A stretch of 64,000 bases of DNA from Microbacterium phyllosphaerae (GCF_017876435.1 NZ_JAGIOA010000001.1:2852001-2916000), one strand, 5' to 3'; counted from the stretch's first letter, positions 27,793 through 38,032 are shown. A program made the numbers and translations. Notes: generated from the sequence alone by a model not told the origin.

Positions 27793-28869
27793 TCAGACGA
27801 GTCCGAGGGCGCGATCCACCAGGGCGATGACATTCTCGGTCCCGCTCCTGGTGCCGACCTTCTCGGCCGCGGCCGCCATCTCGGCGATTCGCTGCGGATC
27901 CTTGAGCACGGGGATGACGATCTTCCGCACGGCGTCGCCGTCGAACGTCGCATCGTCGAGCAGCCGAGCAGCTCCTGCCGCGACGGCGGAGGCGGCATTG
28001 AGTCGCTGCTCGCCGTTCCCGACCGAATACGGCACGTACAGAGCCGGGATGCCGAGGGCGCTGATCTCGCTGACCGTCGCCGCACCGGATCGCGACACGA
28101 TGAGGTCGGCCAGCGCGAAGGCGAGGTCCATCCGGTCGACGTAGCGGCGCAGGGCGTAGCCGGGAACCTCGGGGTCGGCGAGGTCGCTGCGCTCCCCCGT
28201 GACGTGCAGGAGCTGCCAGTCCGCGGCGAGGATGTCGCCCCACGAGTCGGCCAGGGCTTCGTTCAGCCGCTGCGCCCCGAGCGATCCGCCGAAGACCAGA
28301 AGAACGGGCCGCGCCGCATCGAGGCCGAAGTACGACGCAGCCTCGTCGCGCGCCGCGGCGCGGTCGAGCTCGATGACCTCGCGTCGAAGCGGCATTCCGA
28401 CGACCTCGCCTCCACGCAGCTTCGTGCCGCCGAACGCGACACCGGTCGCTGCGGCACGTCGGGCACCCAGCACGTTGGCGAGGCCGGGCTTCGCGTTCGC
28501 CTCGTGCACGACGAAGGGGATGCCCTCACGACGGGCGGCGACGTAGGCGGGAGCGGAGGCATAGCCGCCGAAACCGACGACGACATCGACTCCGTGGTCA
28601 CGGATGTGCGCGCGCACCTGGGCGATGGCTCGGCGGAACCGCGCGGGGAAGGCTGCCGCCTGGCCGTTCGGACGACGAGGGAAAGGCACTTTGTCGACGA
28701 TGAGGAGCTCGTAGCCCCGAGCGGGGACGAGTCGCGACTCGAGTCCCTCCGCCGTTCCCAGGACCAGGACGGGGGCGTCTGCGTCGCGGGCGCGGAGCCC
28801 GTCGGCGACGGCGAGCAGGGGGTTGACGTGACCGGCGGTTCCACCGCCGGCGAGAAGGTACGTGGTCAC
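27793..28869 (-). CDS. murG: undecaprenyl-PP-MurNAc-pentapeptide GlcNAc transferase
   Basis: Glycosyltransferase (GT28) that adds GlcNAc to lipid I, giving lipid II on the inner face of the membrane. Seen are the N-terminal Gly-Gly-Gly-Thr-Ala-Gly-His-Val-Asn-Pro loop, Gly-Phe-Gly-Gly-Tyr-Ala-Ser-Ala-Pro (about 100), and the C-terminal donor site Arg-Ser-Gly-Ala-Ala-Thr-Val-Ser-Glu. 358 residues. Its GTG start overlaps the ftsW stop by four bases. Confidence 0.96.
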   Translation of the reverse strand: MTTYLLAGGGTAGHVNPLLAVADGLRARDADAPVLVLGTAEGLESRLVPARGYELLIVDKVPFPRRPNGQAAAFPARFRRAIAQVRAHIRDHGVDVVVGFGGYASAPAYVAARREGIPFVVHEANAKPGLANVLGARRAAATGVAFGGTKLRGGEVVGMPLRREVIELDRAAARDEAASYFGLDAARPVLLVFGGSLGAQRLNEALADSWGDILAADWQLLHVTGERSDLADPEVPGYALRRYVDRMDLAFALADLIVSRSGAATVSEISALGIPALYVPYSVGNGEQRLNAASAVAAGAARLLDDATFDGDAVRKIVIPVLKDPQRIAEMAAAAEKVGTRSGTENVIALVDRALGLV

Positions 28870-30104
28870 CGTGTGACCTTACCCCGCCCTGCCGTGTTGC
28901 CCCGTTCAGCCGCACGCGCCTCGGGCGCGGGAATGGTGCGCGCGAAGGACAGCAGCACGCCGCAGGCGATGAGCACGGCGAGCAGTGCGGTGCCGCCCTG
29001 CGACATGAAGGGAAGCGGGACGCCCATCACGGGGAACAGACCGATCACGACGCCGATGTTGAAGACCGCCTGACCGGTGATCCACACGGTGATACCGCCC
29101 GCGGCGACGCGGATGAACGGGTCGTCGGTCTTGCGGATGATGTGGAACGCGCCGACCGTGAAGAGGGTGAACAGAGCCAGCACGACGATGCAGCCGATGA
29201 GTCCGAGCTCCTCGCCGACGATGGCGAAGATGAAGTCGTTCCCGGCGGCGGGGAGCCAGCCGTACTTCTCCTGCGAGTTGCCGAGGCCGACGCCGAAGAT
29301 GCCCCCGGAGGCCATGCCCCAGATGCCATGGATCGACTGGTAGCAGTTCTTCTCGTAGTCGCTCATGTCGGAGCACACGGCGGTGATGCGACGCATCCGG
29401 TCCTCGCTGGTCAGCGCGAGCGCCAGCACCGACATGACACCGAGGAACACCGGGATGATGAACAGCCGAAGCTTCACGCCGGAGAAGAAGAGGCACCCCA
29501 GCATGACCAGCACGAGCACCATCGCCGTACCGAGGTCTTTACCGGCGAGCACGGTGCCGATCGCCAGCGCAGACACGGGCACGACGGGGATGAAGACCTG
29601 GTGCCACGTGCCGAGCATCGTGTGCTTGCGCATCAGCACGAAGCCGATCCAGACCGCGAGCGCCAACTTGAGGAACTCGGAGGGCTGCAGGGTGAACCCC
29701 GCGACCATGATCCAGTTGCGGTTGCCGCCGTCTGCGATGCCCAGCGGCGTGAACACGAGCAGCTGCAGGGCGACGGAACCGAACAAGGCGGGCCACGCCA
29801 TGCGCTTGAGGAACCGGATCGGCAGCCTCGAGATCAGGAACATCAGCGGGATGCCGAGCACAGCGAAGATCCCCTGACGGAGAGCACCGTCCATGGGGTT
29901 CTTGCCGGCGGAGACCGCCGAGGCGCTGGTCGCCGAGAGGACCATCACGAGGCCGAAGATCGTCAGCATCAGCGCTGCCGATGCGATCATCAGGAACTCG
30001 GTCGAGACGGGGGTGAACCGCCGCCCGAGGGAGACCCGCGCGGCGAGACCGCCGGATGCGCTCCGTGCGGACTCAGACTTCGGGGGGCGTGCGACCTGCG
30101 TCAT
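28866..30104 (-). CDS. ftsW: SEDS family peptidoglycan glycosyltransferase FtsW
   Basis: Septal lipid II polymerase that works with the class B penicillin-binding protein encoded at 34151-35932. About ten transmembrane segments are visible, with the SEDS motifs Asn-Trp-Ile-Met-Val (about 130), Gly-Lys-Asp-Leu-Gly-Thr-Ala (about 188) and the C-terminal Phe-Asn-Ile-Gly-Val-Val-Ile-Gly-Leu-Phe-Pro-Val-Met-Gly-Val-Pro-Leu-Pro. 412 residues. GGGGGAG precedes its ATG, which lies inside the 3' end of murD (32-base overlap). Confidence 0.95.
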   Translation of the reverse strand: MTQVARPPKSESARSASGGLAARVSLGRRFTPVSTEFLMIASAALMLTIFGLVMVLSATSASAVSAGKNPMDGALRQGIFAVLGIPLMFLISRLPIRFLKRMAWPALFGSVALQLLVFTPLGIADGGNRNWIMVAGFTLQPSEFLKLALAVWIGFVLMRKHTMLGTWHQVFIPVVPVSALAIGTVLAGKDLGTAMVLVLVMLGCLFFSGVKLRLFIIPVFLGVMSVLALALTSEDRMRRITAVCSDMSDYEKNCYQSIHGIWGMASGGIFGVGLGNSQEKYGWLPAAGNDFIFAIVGEELGLIGCIVVLALFTLFTVGAFHIIRKTDDPFIRVAAGGITVWITGQAVFNIGVVIGLFPVMGVPLPFMSQGGTALLAVLIACGVLLSFARTIPAPEARAAERGNTAGRGKVTR

Positions 30105-31611
30105 CGGCGCTCCCCCGGTCTATCCAGTCCCGCACCGCCTCGGCGAAGCGGTGTCCGCGATCCGCGTAGCTGGAGAACTGATCGAAGGATGCCGCTGCGG
30201 GGGCCAGCAGAACTGTGCCCTCGCCTTCGACGATCCCCGCGGCGATCTCCACGACGCGATTCATGACGTGTCCAGTCTCGCCAGCATCCACCTCGAACAC
30301 CGGCACCCCCGGCGCGTGTCGCTCGAATGCCGCGACGACCGACGCTCGTTCGACGCCGATGATGACGGCTGCACTCGCCGTCGTACCGACCGACGCGACG
30401 AGGTCCGCGATGTCGACGCCCTTCAGATCTCCGCCGACGACCCAGACCGCTCCGGGGTAGGCGCGCAGCGACGAGGCCGCAGCGTGCGGGTTCGTCGCCT
30501 TGGAGTCGTCCACCCACGTGATGCCGTCGTGGCGGGCGATGACCTGGATGCGGTGCTCGTCGAGGCGGAACGACTGAAGCGCCTCGTGGAGGGCCTCCGG
30601 CTCCACACCGAGCGAGCGCGCGAGTGCGCTGGCGGCGAGGATGTTCTGCACGATGTGCGGGGCCGCGAGACCGACCCGCTCGAGGTCGGCCAGGGTCGTC
30701 AGCTCCAGCGCGCTGGTCGCCCGGTCGTCGAGGAACGCGCGATCGACCAGCAGTCCTTCGACCACGCCGAGGTCACTCGGACCGGGGATGCCGAGATCGA
30801 AGCCGATCGCACGGGCGCCATCGACGACCTCGGCCTCCTCGACCATGATCCTGGTGGCCTCGTCGGCCTTGTTGTAGACGCAGGCGACGCGTGTGTTGCG
30901 GTAGACGAGCGCCTTCGCGTCGCGGTACGCCTGGGCGCTGCCGTGCCAGACCAGGTGATCGTCGGCGAGGTTCAGGCACACCGAGGCGTACGGATACAGC
31001 TCGCCCTCGGCGCTCGACTGCCCGAGGTACCAGAGCTGGTGGCTGGAGAGTTCGACGACGAGCACGTCGAAACCGGCGGGGTCACGGATCGCGTCGAGGA
31101 CCGGCACGCCGATGTTGCCGCAGGGTGCAGCGCGCAGTCCGCCTTCGACGAGCAGGGACGCGGTGAGCTGAGTGGTGGTGGTCTTGCCGTTCGTCCCGGT
31201 GATGAGCACCCAATCCGCGGGCGTGCCGTCGGCCCTGGTCACCTTGTCGCGCACCCGCCAGGCGAGTTCGATGTCGCCCCAGATCGCGATGCCGGACTGC
31301 TGCGCCCACCGGATCACCGGATGAGACGGCGAGAACCCCGGGGACGCGATGACGACCTCGGGCGCGAAGCCGCTCAGGGCCTCGGGGACCTCTGCGAGCG
31401 ACCCGAGCTCGAGACGCGCGCCGATCACGGGGAGCAGCGTGGCGTACTCCTCCTCGGCCGATTCGCTGAGCACGAGCACATCCGCACCGAGTTCGGCGAG
31501 TGTGTCGGCCACCGAGAATCCGGTCATCGACAGCCCGAGCACGGCGACCCGGAGGCCCGACCAGTCGGAGTGCCAGCTGGTCAGCGTCGCGAGCCTGGAC
31601 TCAGCTGACAC
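30073..31611 (-). CDS. murD: UDP-N-acetylmuramoylalanine--D-glutamate ligase
   Basis: Adds D-glutamate to UDP-MurNAc-L-Ala. The ATP loop Gly-Thr-Asn-Gly-Lys-Thr-Thr-Thr-Thr (about 137-145) is visible, with Val-Trp-Val-Asp-Asp-Ser-Lys-Ala-Thr-Asn (about 347) of the C-terminal ligase domain. 512 residues is long, partly from extra residues in the central domain and at the C-terminus. GTG start overlapping the mraY end by 11 bases; its own end overlaps ftsW, so mraY-murD-ftsW-murG are tightly coupled. Confidence 0.95.
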   Translation of the reverse strand: MSAESRLATLTSWHSDWSGLRVAVLGLSMTGFSVADTLAELGADVLVLSESAEEEYATLLPVIGARLELGSLAEVPEALSGFAPEVVIASPGFSPSHPVIRWAQQSGIAIWGDIELAWRVRDKVTRADGTPADWVLITGTNGKTTTTQLTASLLVEGGLRAAPCGNIGVPVLDAIRDPAGFDVLVVELSSHQLWYLGQSSAEGELYPYASVCLNLADDHLVWHGSAQAYRDAKALVYRNTRVACVYNKADEATRIMVEEAEVVDGARAIGFDLGIPGPSDLGVVEGLLVDRAFLDDRATSALELTTLADLERVGLAAPHIVQNILAASALARSLGVEPEALHEALQSFRLDEHRIQVIARHDGITWVDDSKATNPHAAASSLRAYPGAVWVVGGDLKGVDIADLVASVGTTASAAVIIGVERASVVAAFERHAPGVPVFEVDAGETGHVMNRVVEIAAGIVEGEGTVLLAPAAASFDQFSSYADRGHRFAEAVRDWIDRGSADDAGRTPPEV

Positions 31612-32713
31612 GCGTCAGCCATTCGACGTAGAACAGACCGACCGCGGATACCGCGAGCAGACCCGCGATGATCCACATCCGCACGACGATCGTCACCTCG
31701 GACCATCCGCGCATCTCGAGATGATGATGGAACGGACTCATCAGGAACAGTCGCTTGCCACGGGTGACCTTGAAGTAGGCGCGCTGCAGGATCACGGATC
31801 CCGACGCGAGGACGAACACGCCCGCGATCACGAAGAGCAGCAGCTCCGTGCGGGTGAGGATCGCCATGGCGGTGATCACACCGCCGATCGCCATCGAGCC
31901 GACGTCGCCCATGAAGACCTTGGCCTTCGGCGCGTTCCACCACAGGAAGCCGATGAGGCTGGCGGCGAACGATGCGGCGATGATCGCCAGGCTGAACGGA
32001 TCGCGGACCTCGTAGCATCCGCCGATCGCCGCCTTCTCGACGCCTTCGCCGACGCACGACTGCTTGAACTGCCAGAAGGCGATCAGGCTGTACGCACCCA
32101 CCACGATCACGCCGGCTCCGGCCGCGAGGCCGTCGAGTCCGTCGGTGAGGTTGACACTGTTCGACGTCGCGACGCCGATCACCGAGATCCAGAGCAGGTA
32201 GAGCGCCCACCCCAGGACGACGGAGAAGGCGAACAGGTTCAGCCAGGGGATGTCGCGGAAGAGCGAGATCGACCCGGATGCCGGTGTCTGGTCGTACGCG
32301 TTCGGGAAGTTCAGGGCGACGATCCCGAAGGGGATGATCACCAGCAGCTGACCGATGATCTTGCGCCAGCCCGAGAGACCGAGACTGCGCTGACTGCGGA
32401 CCTTCATGTAGTCGTCGATGAAGCCGACGGCCCCGAAACCGACCATCAGCCAGATGACCAGGAGTGCGGATGTCGAAGGGACACCGCCGCCGACGTAGGT
32501 GGCCGTGAAGTACCCGACCATCGTGCCGACGATGAAGATCACGCCGCCCATGGTCGGTGTGCCCCGCTTCGCCTCGTGGCTCGGATTCTCGATCGCCTCG
32601 GGGGTGCGGATGACCTGACCCCAGCCCCACTTCCGGAAGAGCCGGAGGAAGACGGGTGTCAGGAAGAGTGTGAAGGCGAGCGATATCGCAGCCGCCATGA
32701 TGAGGGATCTCAC
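31601..32713 (-). CDS. mraY: phospho-MurNAc-pentapeptide transferase
   Basis: Transfers phospho-MurNAc-pentapeptide to undecaprenyl phosphate, making lipid I. About ten transmembrane helices and the family motifs Gly-Thr-Pro-Thr-Met-Gly-Gly (about 50), Phe-Ile-Asp-Asp-Tyr (about 103), Asn-Leu-Thr-Asp-Gly-Leu-Asp-Gly-Leu-Ala (about 188, catalytic Asp) and Pro-Phe-His-His-His-Leu-Glu (about 327) are all present. 370 residues. GTG start overlapping the murF stop by four bases. Confidence 0.97.
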   Translation of the reverse strand: MRSLIMAAAISLAFTLFLTPVFLRLFRKWGWGQVIRTPEAIENPSHEAKRGTPTMGGVIFIVGTMVGYFTATYVGGGVPSTSALLVIWLMVGFGAVGFIDDYMKVRSQRSLGLSGWRKIIGQLLVIIPFGIVALNFPNAYDQTPASGSISLFRDIPWLNLFAFSVVLGWALYLLWISVIGVATSNSVNLTDGLDGLAAGAGVIVVGAYSLIAFWQFKQSCVGEGVEKAAIGGCYEVRDPFSLAIIAASFAASLIGFLWWNAPKAKVFMGDVGSMAIGGVITAMAILTRTELLLFVIAGVFVLASGSVILQRAYFKVTRGKRLFLMSPFHHHLEMRGWSEVTIVVRMWIIAGLLAVSAVGLFYVEWLTRVS

Positions 32714-34122
32714 GAGAACAATTCTCCCAGACGATCGCCGAGATGCCGGAGGCCTACGGAATTGGATGACTTGACGAGCACGCGATCGCCGTCGCGGAGC
32801 TCGGTGCGCAGGTAATCGTAGGCAGCATCCTGGTCGGGGAAGAAGACCGCCTCGCTGTCCCAGGATCCCTCGCCGATCGCGGAGATGAAGAGGCGGCGCG
32901 CCTCCGGACCGACCACCACGATGCGCTGGATGTTCAGCCGCACCGCGAGCAGGCCGATGCGGTCGTGCTCCTCGCCGGCGGTCTCGCCGAGTTCGCTCAT
33001 CGCGCCGAGCACGGCCACGGTGCGCTCGTCGGGGCCGGTGATCTGGGCGAGGGTGCGCAGCGCGGCGGCCATCGAGTCGGGGCTCGCGTTGTACGCGTCG
33101 TTGATGATGCGCACCCGATCGTTGCCCATCGGCTGCATGCGCCAGCGCTCGGCGATCTCGACGGTCTCGAGACGCGCGACCGCGTCAGCCGTGGAGACTC
33201 CCAGCACCCGTGCCGCGGCGATGGCCGCCAGGGCGTTGCCGATGTGATGCGCGCCGAGGACCTGCAGCCGGAGCGGGATGCGCTCCCCCGCCGCCTCGAT
33301 GACGCACGACGTGCCGGACGCGGTGACCTCGAGGTCATGAGCGCGCACATCGGCCGAGTCGCTCTGACCGAAGCCGACGACCTGCATGCCGCGGGAGACG
33401 GCGAGCTCGCGCATGGCGGCGACACGGGAGTCGTCGACGTTGAGCACGGCGGTCCCCGAGGGCGTCGCCGCGGCGACGAGCTCGGACTTGGCTCTGGCGG
33501 TCGCCTCGATCCCGCCGAAACCGCCGGCGTGCGCCATGCCGACCATCAGCACCACGGCGATGTCCGGTTCGACGAGCCCGGCGAGTCGGGCGATGCTCCC
33601 CGGCCCGTCGGCGCCGAACTCGCTGACCAGGAAGCGCGTGTCGTGCGTGATGCGGAGCATCGTCACGGGAGCGCCGACCTCGTTGTTGTACGAGTTGATC
33701 GGTGCGACCGTCTCGCCCTCATCCGAGAGGATGCGCGCGAGGAAGTTCTTCGTGGTCGTCTTGCCGTTCGAGCCGGTGATGCCGACGATCTGGAGATCTC
33801 CCGCGGCGCGCACGCGTGCGACGACCTCGCGGGCGAGATCGGCGAGGGCGCCGACGGCGTCGGGGACGACGATCTGGGTGATCTCGTCGTCGACCGGATG
33901 CTCCACGATCGCGAGCGCGGCACCCGCCGCGAGGGCGGAGCCGACGAAGCGGTGCCCGTCGGTCTCGGCGCCGGGCTTGGCGACGAAGATCGATCCCGGC
34001 GCCATGTTCCGCGAATCGGTGTCGACCACCCCGTCGACGACGGTGTCGGCCGTGGAAGGACCGGCGAGGCGGAGATCACCCCCGAGGACGGCGGCGATCT
34101 CAGCAAGCGACAGGGCGATCAT
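32710..34122 (-). CDS. murF: UDP-MurNAc-tripeptide--D-alanyl-D-alanine ligase
   Basis: Adds D-Ala-D-Ala to the UDP-MurNAc tripeptide. The ATP loop is Gly-Ser-Asn-Gly-Lys-Thr-Thr-Thr-Lys-Asn (about 115), and Asn-Ser-Tyr-Asn-Asn-Glu-Val-Gly-Ala-Pro (about 143-152) is the MurF-specific motif, so this is not MurE. 470 residues. It follows the penicillin-binding protein gene directly, with only 28 bases between, where murE lies in most dcw clusters. Confidence 0.96.
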   Translation of the reverse strand: MIALSLAEIAAVLGGDLRLAGPSTADTVVDGVVDTDSRNMAPGSIFVAKPGAETDGHRFVGSALAAGAALAIVEHPVDDEITQIVVPDAVGALADLAREVVARVRAAGDLQIVGITGSNGKTTTKNFLARILSDEGETVAPINSYNNEVGAPVTMLRITHDTRFLVSEFGADGPGSIARLAGLVEPDIAVVLMVGMAHAGGFGGIEATARAKSELVAAATPSGTAVLNVDDSRVAAMRELAVSRGMQVVGFGQSDSADVRAHDLEVTASGTSCVIEAAGERIPLRLQVLGAHHIGNALAAIAAARVLGVSTADAVARLETVEIAERWRMQPMGNDRVRIINDAYNASPDSMAAALRTLAQITGPDERTVAVLGAMSELGETAGEEHDRIGLLAVRLNIQRIVVVGPEARRLFISAIGEGSWDSEAVFFPDQDAAYDYLRTELRDGDRVLVKSSNSVGLRHLGDRLGELFS

Positions 34123-34150
34123 GACGTCTCCAGGCGCGGCAGGGCGCCGT

Positions 34151-35932
34151 CTATTCGAACTTGGGAAGCAGCGCGTCCATCGGGGTGGAGGACGGCATCA
34201 CGCGATAGGTCTTCATGGTCTGGGTCATCGCCTTCTGGAAGGCCGATGCGGTGGCGGCAGACGATGTAATTCTAGTCGGCTCGTCGAGAGTGACCACGAC
34301 GACGTACTGGGGGTCGTCGACCGGCGCGAAGCCCACCATGCTCGTGTAGTACACGCCGGACTTGTATCCGCCCTTGCCGTCGGGGATCTGCGCGGTACCG
34401 GTCTTGCTGGTGACCCGGTACCCGGGAACCTTGATCCGGTCGGCATTGCCGCCCTGCACGGCGACGTTCTCGAGCATCCTGGTGATGTCCGCGGCGGTCT
34501 GCGTCTTGATGACCTGCTCGCGCTCCGGCGCGTCGGGCGTCACCACGGTGCCGTCCGGCGTCGTGCACGATTCGATCAGCGACAGGCCGATCTTCTCGCC
34601 GCCGTTCGCGATCGCCTGGTAGGCGCCCGCGAGCTGCGGGGCTGTCACCGTGAAGTACTGACCGAAGGTGGTCGTGTACAGCGACTGGTTGTCCCAGTCC
34701 TTCGTGGGGTGCAGCAGACCGCTCGCCTCGTCCGGGAATCCGATGGTCTGCTCGCCGACGCCGAAGCGCTGCAGGTAGTCGTATCGGGTGTCGGGGCTGA
34801 CCATGGTCCCGAACTTCGACAGGGCGACGTTCGAGGAGTCGATGAGCGCGCCGGCGAGCGTGTACTCGAAGGTGGGGTGCACGAACGCGTCGTTGATCAC
34901 GGCGCCGTTCTCGAACTTCTCGTGCGATGACGCGGAGACGGTCGGGCTCGTCATCGTGACGCCGGCGTTCTCCATGATCGCCGCGGCCGTGATCGGCTTG
35001 AAGGTCGAGCCCGGTTCGAACGGATAGGTGAAGAGCTTGCTCCCCCAGGTGTCGGACGATGAGGCATCCAGGTCGTTGGGGTCCATGGTCGGCCATTCGG
35101 CTGCCGCGCGGATCTTGCCCGTGCCGACCTCGACCACCGTGACGGTGCCGCCCTTCGCGCCCTGCGTCTGCGCCTCCTCGGCGATCATCTGCTGCATGTA
35201 CCACTGCAGGTCGCTGTTGATCGTCAGCTGCACGGTGCCGCCGTCGACGGCGTCGACCCGGCTCTCGCTGCCGGGGATAACCACGCCGTCCTTGCCCGTG
35301 CGGTACGACTCCTCGCCGTCGGTCGGAGCGAGGCACTTGTCGTCCATCTTCTCGACGCCGGCCTTCGCATCGCCGGTGCCGTTGAGGTAGCCCAGAAGGT
35401 TTCCCGCCACAGCGCCGTTCGGGTAGACCCGGACCTCGCGCGCCGTCATCTGGAGATACGACGAGACCTTGAGGTTCCGCAGCTCGATGTACTGCTCGGT
35501 GCTGAGCCCCTTGACCAGGGGGAAGTACTGCGTGTCGGGGTTCTCGGCGAGGGCCGCCGCGACGTCGGAGCGCAGCTTGTCGGCATCCAGCCCCATGATC
35601 TCGGCGATCCGGGTCGATGCCTCCGCCCACGGAAGCGTGGGAGGGTTCTTCTCGTTCTCTTCCAGGATGCGGATGACCTGCGGGCTGAGCTGCGCGTCAT
35701 AGACGTTCACGCTCTCGGCGAGGACCGCCCCGTCCGAGTCGACGACCGCCCCCCGCTGTCCCGCGATGGGAGTGCCCTCCGCGATGAACTCGAGCGACTG
35801 GGCGACGTGCTCGTCGGCCTTCACCACCTGGATGTCGATGAGACGGACGACGAACGCCGCGAGGATCGACAGGATCACCGCGAGCGCGACGACCGTGCGT
35901 CGCCGGGGTGTCCGGGTGGCTCGTGTCGTCAT
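34151..35932 (-). CDS. ftsI: penicillin-binding protein, septal transpeptidase FtsI
   Basis: Class B penicillin-binding protein that crosslinks septal peptidoglycan. After a short basic cytoplasmic tail comes one transmembrane helix (about 14-34), a dimerisation domain and the transpeptidase domain with the three active-site motifs: Ser-Thr-Phe-Lys (about 313), Ser-Ser-Asn (about 370) and Lys-Thr-Gly-Thr (about 517). 593 residues. It lies 40 bases after the FtsL-like gene and is the partner of FtsW. Confidence 0.95.
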   Translation of the reverse strand: MTTRATRTPRRRTVVALAVILSILAAFVVRLIDIQVVKADEHVAQSLEFIAEGTPIAGQRGAVVDSDGAVLAESVNVYDAQLSPQVIRILEENEKNPPTLPWAEASTRIAEIMGLDADKLRSDVAAALAENPDTQYFPLVKGLSTEQYIELRNLKVSSYLQMTAREVRVYPNGAVAGNLLGYLNGTGDAKAGVEKMDDKCLAPTDGEESYRTGKDGVVIPGSESRVDAVDGGTVQLTINSDLQWYMQQMIAEEAQTQGAKGGTVTVVEVGTGKIRAAAEWPTMDPNDLDASSSDTWGSKLFTYPFEPGSTFKPITAAAIMENAGVTMTSPTVSASSHEKFENGAVINDAFVHPTFEYTLAGALIDSSNVALSKFGTMVSPDTRYDYLQRFGVGEQTIGFPDEASGLLHPTKDWDNQSLYTTTFGQYFTVTAPQLAGAYQAIANGGEKIGLSLIESCTTPDGTVVTPDAPEREQVIKTQTAADITRMLENVAVQGGNADRIKVPGYRVTSKTGTAQIPDGKGGYKSGVYYTSMVGFAPVDDPQYVVVVTLDEPTRITSSAATASAFQKAMTQTMKTYRVMPSSTPMDALLPKFE

Positions 35933-35972
35933 GGACTCTCTCCGTCAGATCGTGATGGTCGGTGGAATTCAG

Positions 35973-36548
35973 CTAGCGGGTGCTGGGACTCGGCAGGCCG
36001 TCGGTGATGGCCGGCGGCAGATCCTGCGCGGTCTGCCCCGCCGTGCCATCGGGCGCGGCGTCGTCTTCGGTCGACGCATTCACCGGCACATCGTTGAGCA
36101 GGGCGTTGCTCACGGCGCCCGCTCCGTTCGGGTCGACCGTGGAGGTTCCCACGGCTCCCGTGCCCTGTCCGAACACCGCGCCGTCGCTGAGACGCAGGTA
36201 GGCGGGCGAGCCGGCCACGACCATCCCGAGTGCCGCGGCGCCGGTGGCGAGGGACTGGGGGGAGCTGATACCGGTCAGGTCTTCCTGAAGGGCGTTCGTC
36301 TGGAGGTCGAGCTCGTGCTGCTGCGACGAGAGACTCGCGAGCGTGAAGGAGTCCTGCGTGATCGCGAGCGACAGGCCGATCTGCACGGCCCCGATCGCCA
36401 TGGCGCCCGCGACGGCCATGACTGCGTATGCGAGCTTGGGCTTGCGGCGCACCGGGGTCGCTGTGACGGGCTGCAGGCGCCGGCGTGGTTCGCGTACCGG
36501 CGCCTCGGGCAGCGCCTGGGGCTTGCGTGCTGTGGCGTTCAGGCTCAT
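35973..36548 (-). CDS. ftsL: FtsL-like cell division protein
   Basis: Small bitopic protein in the ftsL position between rsmH and ftsI. The 191-residue product has a basic N-terminus, one transmembrane helix (about 39-62), a short heptad-like stretch ([14 protein letters not shown], about 68-82) and an Ala/Gly/Asp-rich tail. Sequence is poorly conserved in this family, so the call rests on topology and context. It overlaps the rsmH stop by four bases (ATGA). Confidence 0.8.
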   Translation of the reverse strand: MSLNATARKPQALPEAPVREPRRRLQPVTATPVRRKPKLAYAVMAVAGAMAIGAVQIGLSLAITQDSFTLASLSSQQHELDLQTNALQEDLTGISSPQSLATGAAALGMVVAGSPAYLRLSDGAVFGQGTGAVGTSTVDPNGAGAVSNALLNDVPVNASTEDDAAPDGTAGQTAQDLPPAITDGLPSPSTR

Positions 36549-37483
36549 GGGGTGTCCCGCACCTTCTCTGCGGCGCGCAGACGCACCGGTATGGCCCGCG
36601 GGTTCCTCGCGCGTTCGTCGTCGTCGGCGAGCTCGGCGCCCTTGGTGATGATGCGGAAACGCGGTGCGTGCTCGGGCAGCTCGACCGGAAGACCTCTCGG
36701 AGCGGTGGATGCTGCTCCCGCGGCGAATGCCTGCTTCACGAGCCGGTCCTCGAGCGACTGGTACGACATCACCACGATGCGTCCGCCAACGGAGAGTGCG
36801 TCCATCGCCGACGGAATCGCATCCGCCAGCACGTTGAGCTCGGCGTTCACCTCGATGCGCAGCGCCTGGAAGACGCGCTTGGCGGGGTGTCCTGCGCGCT
36901 GCGCAGCGGCGGGTGTGGCGGCGATGAGGATCTCGACGAGTTCGCCCGAGCGGGTGATCGGCTGCTTCTCGCGCGCGGCGATGATGAACCGTGCGTAGCG
37001 ACCCGCGAGCTTCTCCTCGCCGTAGCGCTCGAAGATGCGGCGGAGGTTCCCCTCGTTGTACGTGGCGATGACCTCCGCGGCGGTGACGCCCTTCGTCTGG
37101 TCCATGCGCATGTCGAGCGGGGCATCCTTCGAGTACGCGAAGCCGCGGTCGGCTTCGTCAAGCTGAAGCGATGAGACACCGAGGTCGAACAGGATGCCTG
37201 CGGCTCCCTGTGCGTGCAGCCCGATCTCGTCATACACGGTGTGCACGAGAGTGACCCGGTCCTTGAACCGTGCCAGCCGCTCCCCCGCGATGCGCAGGGC
37301 GTCGGTGTCTCGGTCGAGACCGACGAGGCGGATGTTCGGGAACCGCTCGAGAAGCGCCTCGGAGTGGCCGCCCATGCCGAGGGTGGCATCGACGAGCACC
37401 GCTCCGTCGGCCTGGAGTGCCGGAGCGAGCAGCTCGACGCAGCGGTCGAGCAGGACGGGGGTGTGGATGTCGCGGAGGTTCAT
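36545..37483 (-). CDS. rsmH: 16S rRNA (cytosine(1402)-N(4))-methyltransferase
   Basis: Methylates C1402 of 16S rRNA using S-adenosylmethionine. Visible are the SAM motif [12 protein letters not shown] (about 31-42), Gly-Leu-Asp-Arg-Asp-Thr-Asp-Ala (about 55), and [10 protein letters not shown] (about 98). 312 residues. It is the second gene of the dcw cluster, 117 bases after mraZ; I see no gene in that gap. Confidence 0.96.
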   Translation of the reverse strand: MNLRDIHTPVLLDRCVELLAPALQADGAVLVDATLGMGGHSEALLERFPNIRLVGLDRDTDALRIAGERLARFKDRVTLVHTVYDEIGLHAQGAAGILFDLGVSSLQLDEADRGFAYSKDAPLDMRMDQTKGVTAAEVIATYNEGNLRRIFERYGEEKLAGRYARFIIAAREKQPITRSGELVEILIAATPAAAQRAGHPAKRVFQALRIEVNAELNVLADAIPSAMDALSVGGRIVVMSYQSLEDRLVKQAFAAGAASTAPRGLPVELPEHAPRFRIITKGAELADDDERARNPRAIPVRLRAAEKVRDTP

Positions 37484-37600
37484 GATCTTTCTCGGGTGAC
37501 CTCTGTGTGTCGGAGACCAGGGCCCTGATCCCCCTCCGCTTCTCGACCCGGCACCGGGGAAGTGTGTCGGGGCAGGAGCGGCGGGGCATCACAGCCGTGG

Positions 37601-38032
37601 TCAGAACAGTCCCGGAATCACCTCCTGCTCGAGATCGGCATATGTCTCCTCGCCGGCCGCGAGGTACGTGTTCCAGCTCTCTGCATCCCAGATCTCGGCG
37701 TGGGCGCCGACACCTGTGACGATGAGTTCCTTCTGCAGGCCCGCGTACTGGCGAAGGTGCACGGGGATGGTGATGCGGTTCTGGCTGTCGGGCATCTCCG
37801 CACTCGCACCGGAGAGAAACAGACGCATGAAGTCACGCGCCTGCTTGTTCGCGAGCGGCGCCTGACGGATCCGCTCGTGCATCAGCTCGAATTCGGCCGT
37901 ACTGAAGACGTAGAGGCAGCGTTCCTGCCCTCGCGTGACGACGATGCCGCCACCGAGGTCTTCGCGGAACTTCGCGGGAAGGATGACCCGTCCCTTGTCG
38001 TCCAACTTCGGAGAATGCGTTCCCAGCAACAT
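37601..38032 (-). CDS. mraZ: transcriptional regulator MraZ
   Basis: First gene of the dcw cluster; a DNA-binding protein made of two SpoVT/AbrB-like repeats that forms ring-shaped oligomers and represses its own operon in studied bacteria. The N-terminus [14 protein letters not shown] and the repeat of the Leu-Pro-Ala-Lys-Phe-Arg core (second copy around Thr-Ile-Pro-Val-His-Leu-Arg) are typical. 143 residues. AGGGGG lies upstream of the ATG, and three matching direct repeats lie at 38073-38098. Confidence 0.95.
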   Translation of the reverse strand: MLLGTHSPKLDDKGRVILPAKFREDLGGGIVVTRGQERCLYVFSTAEFELMHERIRQAPLANKQARDFMRLFLSGASAEMPDSQNRITIPVHLRQYAGLQKELIVTGVGAHAEIWDAESWNTYLAAGEETYADLEQEVIPGLF

